NCBI GenBank assembly: GCA_016716365.1
Contig: JADJWM010000018.1
Span: 682,001-746,000 of the forward strand
Origin: Chloracidobacterium sp.
Lineage (GTDB): Bacteria > Acidobacteriota > Blastocatellia > Pyrinomonadales > Pyrinomonadaceae
Reading direction: 5' to 3'
DNA length: 64,000 bases
This document shows, in pieces, positions 62,445 through 64,000 of the stretch. The notes beneath the pieces are model-generated. The model searched no databases. It saw only the letters and a program-made list of their open reading frames with translations, and had not been told where the DNA came from. The position numbers and the translations under genes are program-made. Numbering within the stretch: the stretch's first letter is position 1; every line of letters starts with the position of its first letter.

Positions 62445-64000
62445 ATGGACGAAAAGTACTTCGCAAAGAAAATCGAGCAAAAGTGGCAGAAGAAGTGGGC
62501 CGATTCGCGGGCTTTCGAAGCCTCGATGGAGAGCAACAAACCGAAATTCTACCAGCTTGAGATGCTGCCGTATCCATCGGGAAACCTGCACATGGGCCAC
62601 GTGCGGAATTATTCGGCGGGCGATGTTGTGGCCTGGTACAAACGGCTAAAAGGCTTCAACGTGCTGCATCCGATCGGGTGGGATTCGTTCGGGCAGCCGG
62701 CTGAGGACGCGGCGATAAAGCGGGGCGTAAACCCGCGAGAGTGGACCGAAGCGAACATCGACACGATGCAGGGCCAACTGCAGAGGCTCGGGATCAGCTA
62801 TGACTGGTCGCGGCAGATGGCCGCCCATAGGCCCGATTACTACAAATTCGACCAATGGTTCTTTCTGAAGATGTTCGAGATGGGCCTGGCGTACAAGAAA
62901 AAGACGCAGGTCAACTGGTGCGAGACCGACCAGGCCACGCTGTCGAACGAGCAGGCCAGCGGCGGCCTGTGCTGGCGATGCGGGAACCCGGTCACGAAAA
63001 AGGACCTCGAGCAGTGGTTCCTGAAAACGACGTCCTATACCGACCAGTTGTTGGACGACATGGCGGCGATCGAAGCCGGCTGGCCGCAGAACGTGATCAA
63101 ACGGCAGCGGGACTGGATCGGGCGGTCAGAAGGCGCTTTTGTCGATTTTAAGATCAGTATGCCGACTGGGCAGCTCGACAAAGCTGCAGCCGGGGCACCG
63201 AACACGGTCCGAATTTTTACGACGCGGATCGACACGATCTATGGAGCGAACGCGATCGTTGTTTCGGCGGAGCACCCGGTCGTCACATCGCGGCACGCCT
63301 CGCTGCCGGCGGACGTCAACGCAAAGATCGCAGAGATCGTTGCCGAGAGCCTGAAGCCCAGGGATCGCGAAGAGGAGGTCGAAAAGGACGGGATCGATAC
63401 GGGCTTAAAGGCGATCAATCCGTTCAGCGGCGAGGCCCTGCCGGTTTGGGTGGGGAATTACGTGATGATGGACTACGGGACCGGGGCGGTGATGAGCGTT
63501 CCGGCTCACGACGAGCGGGATTGGGAATTTGCAAAGAAATTCCATTTGCCGATACGTCAGGTCATCTCGGAGCCGCACATGGAGCACGAGCACCACACGA
63601 TGCAGGCCCTTGCGTTGGACCATGCGTTCACCGACCACGGCGTGTTGGTCCATTCGGACTATTGGAACGGTAAAAAAAGCGAAACGGCAAAGAAAGAGAT
63701 GACGGAATACGCTCAGAAGCACGGTTTCGGCGAAGTGGCCACGACGTACCGGCTGCGAGACTGGGGCATCTCGAGGCAGCGGTTCTGGGGCTCGCCGATA
63801 CCGATAGTTTATTGCGATAACTGCGGTATCGTGCCGGAGAAGTATGAGAATCTGCCGGTGCAATTGCCGGATTCGATCGAGATCACCGGGACGGGCGAAT
63901 CGCCGCTTGCCAGAGTTTCGGAGTTCGTTAACACGGCTTGCCCGAACTGCGATGGCCCGGCCCGGCGGGAAACGGACACGATGGACACGTTCGTCGATTC
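62445..64000 (+). CDS. leuS: Leucyl-tRNA synthetase, 3' end beyond the window
   Basis: Leucyl-tRNA synthetase charges tRNA-Leu. From the ATG at 62445 the first 518 residues are present and in frame to the window's end. The class I signature HIGH appears as HMGH in YPSGNLHMGHVRNY. The editing (CP1) domain shows the normal TTRIDTIYGA and MSVPAHDERDWEFAKK, and the sequence ends in DTMDTFVDS, just before the second half of the catalytic core. The KMSKS motif would follow outside the window. Confidence 0.96.
   Translation, partial: MDEKYFAKKIEQKWQKKWADSRAFEASMESNKPKFYQLEMLPYPSGNLHMGHVRNYSAGDVVAWYKRLKGFNVLHPIGWDSFGQPAEDAAIKRGVNPREWTEANIDTMQGQLQRLGISYDWSRQMAAHRPDYYKFDQWFFLKMFEMGLAYKKKTQVNWCETDQATLSNEQASGGLCWRCGNPVTKKDLEQWFLKTTSYTDQLLDDMAAIEAGWPQNVIKRQRDWIGRSEGAFVDFKISMPTGQLDKAAAGAPNTVRIFTTRIDTIYGANAIVVSAEHPVVTSRHASLPADVNAKIAEIVAESLKPRDREEEVEKDGIDTGLKAINPFSGEALPVWVGNYVMMDYGTGAVMSVPAHDERDWEFAKKFHLPIRQVISEPHMEHEHHTMQALALDHAFTDHGVLVHSDYWNGKKSETAKKEMTEYAQKHGFGEVATTYRLRDWGISRQRFWGSPIPIVYCDNCGIVPEKYENLPVQLPDSIEITGTGESPLARVSEFVNTACPNCDGPARRETDTMDTFVD

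Overview
The window looks like chromosomal DNA from a member of the Acidobacteriota, most likely a Blastocatellia/Pyrinomonadaceae-type organism. The main pointers are three secreted proteins of the 'VWFA-related Acidobacterial domain' type, a DUF1800/DUF1501 export pair, an S46 dipeptidyl-peptidase, eukaryotic-like Ser/Thr kinases and tandem-PilZ proteins, set among ordinary housekeeping genes. The placement is inference; I found no rRNA or tRNA gene to confirm it. No CRISPR array, prophage, insertion sequence or integrase was recognised.

Layout. 0.2-5.1 kb: two secreted VWA proteins, glgC and mtgA. 5.2-11.3 kb: a tetrahaem cytochrome, an S8 protease with PPC, BACON and FG-GAP-like repeats, and an S46 peptidase, followed by a 0.75-kb gene-poor stretch carrying clustered dyads. 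12-14.6 kb: an unknown secreted protein, an M23 peptidase and a small membrane protein. 14.7-17 kb: an operon of ECF sigma factor, double-zinc-finger anti-sigma factor and B-box membrane protein, with a recognisable ECF-type promoter in front of its own sigma gene. 17.3-19.6 kb: a flippase-like membrane protein, nrdR, and pgsA broken by a one-base shift. 19.8-23.5 kb: the DUF1800-DUF1501 operon. 23.8-29.9 kb: a HhH-GPD glycosylase, then a signalling block of two paralogous kinases and two paralogous tandem-PilZ proteins. 30.1-37.3 kb: gyrA, a 0.93-kb artefact-like G/C homopolymer tract, DUF2695 and GerMN genes, and uvrA. 37.5-43.4 kb: DUF1223, an L,D-transpeptidase operon, an M50-like protease, moeA-moaC and an M24 peptidase. 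43.5-52.7 kb: a frameshifted acyl-CoA dehydrogenase, a lipoprotein, a CYTH-like protein, a lytic transglycosylase, the glmM-ABM-aroB-membrane protein operon, and a TIGR03960-type radical SAM protein. 52.8-58.1 kb: a third VWA protein, a PA-IL-like protein, a double-META protein, coaX and birA. 58.2-60.4 kb: egtB-egtD for ergothioneine. 60.8-64 kb: a HEAT-repeat protein and the 5' part of leuS.

Much of the gene content concerns the cell envelope (mtgA, M23, L,D-transpeptidase, lytic transglycosylase, glmM, pgsA) and secreted proteolysis. Two genes (pgsA and the acyl-CoA dehydrogenase) are each repaired by removing one base, and the sequence behind gyrA is almost pure G and C runs, so some of this assembly is probably unpolished.

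The most interesting non-gene signals are a 33-bp palindromic element inserted in frame in both birA and egtB (encoding a peptide like SVPPAVAGGL), exact reverse-complement REP-like hairpins flanking moeA, and two gene-poor regions with dyad clusters and a sigma-54-like -24 box. I did not find a convincing new defence or biosynthetic system.
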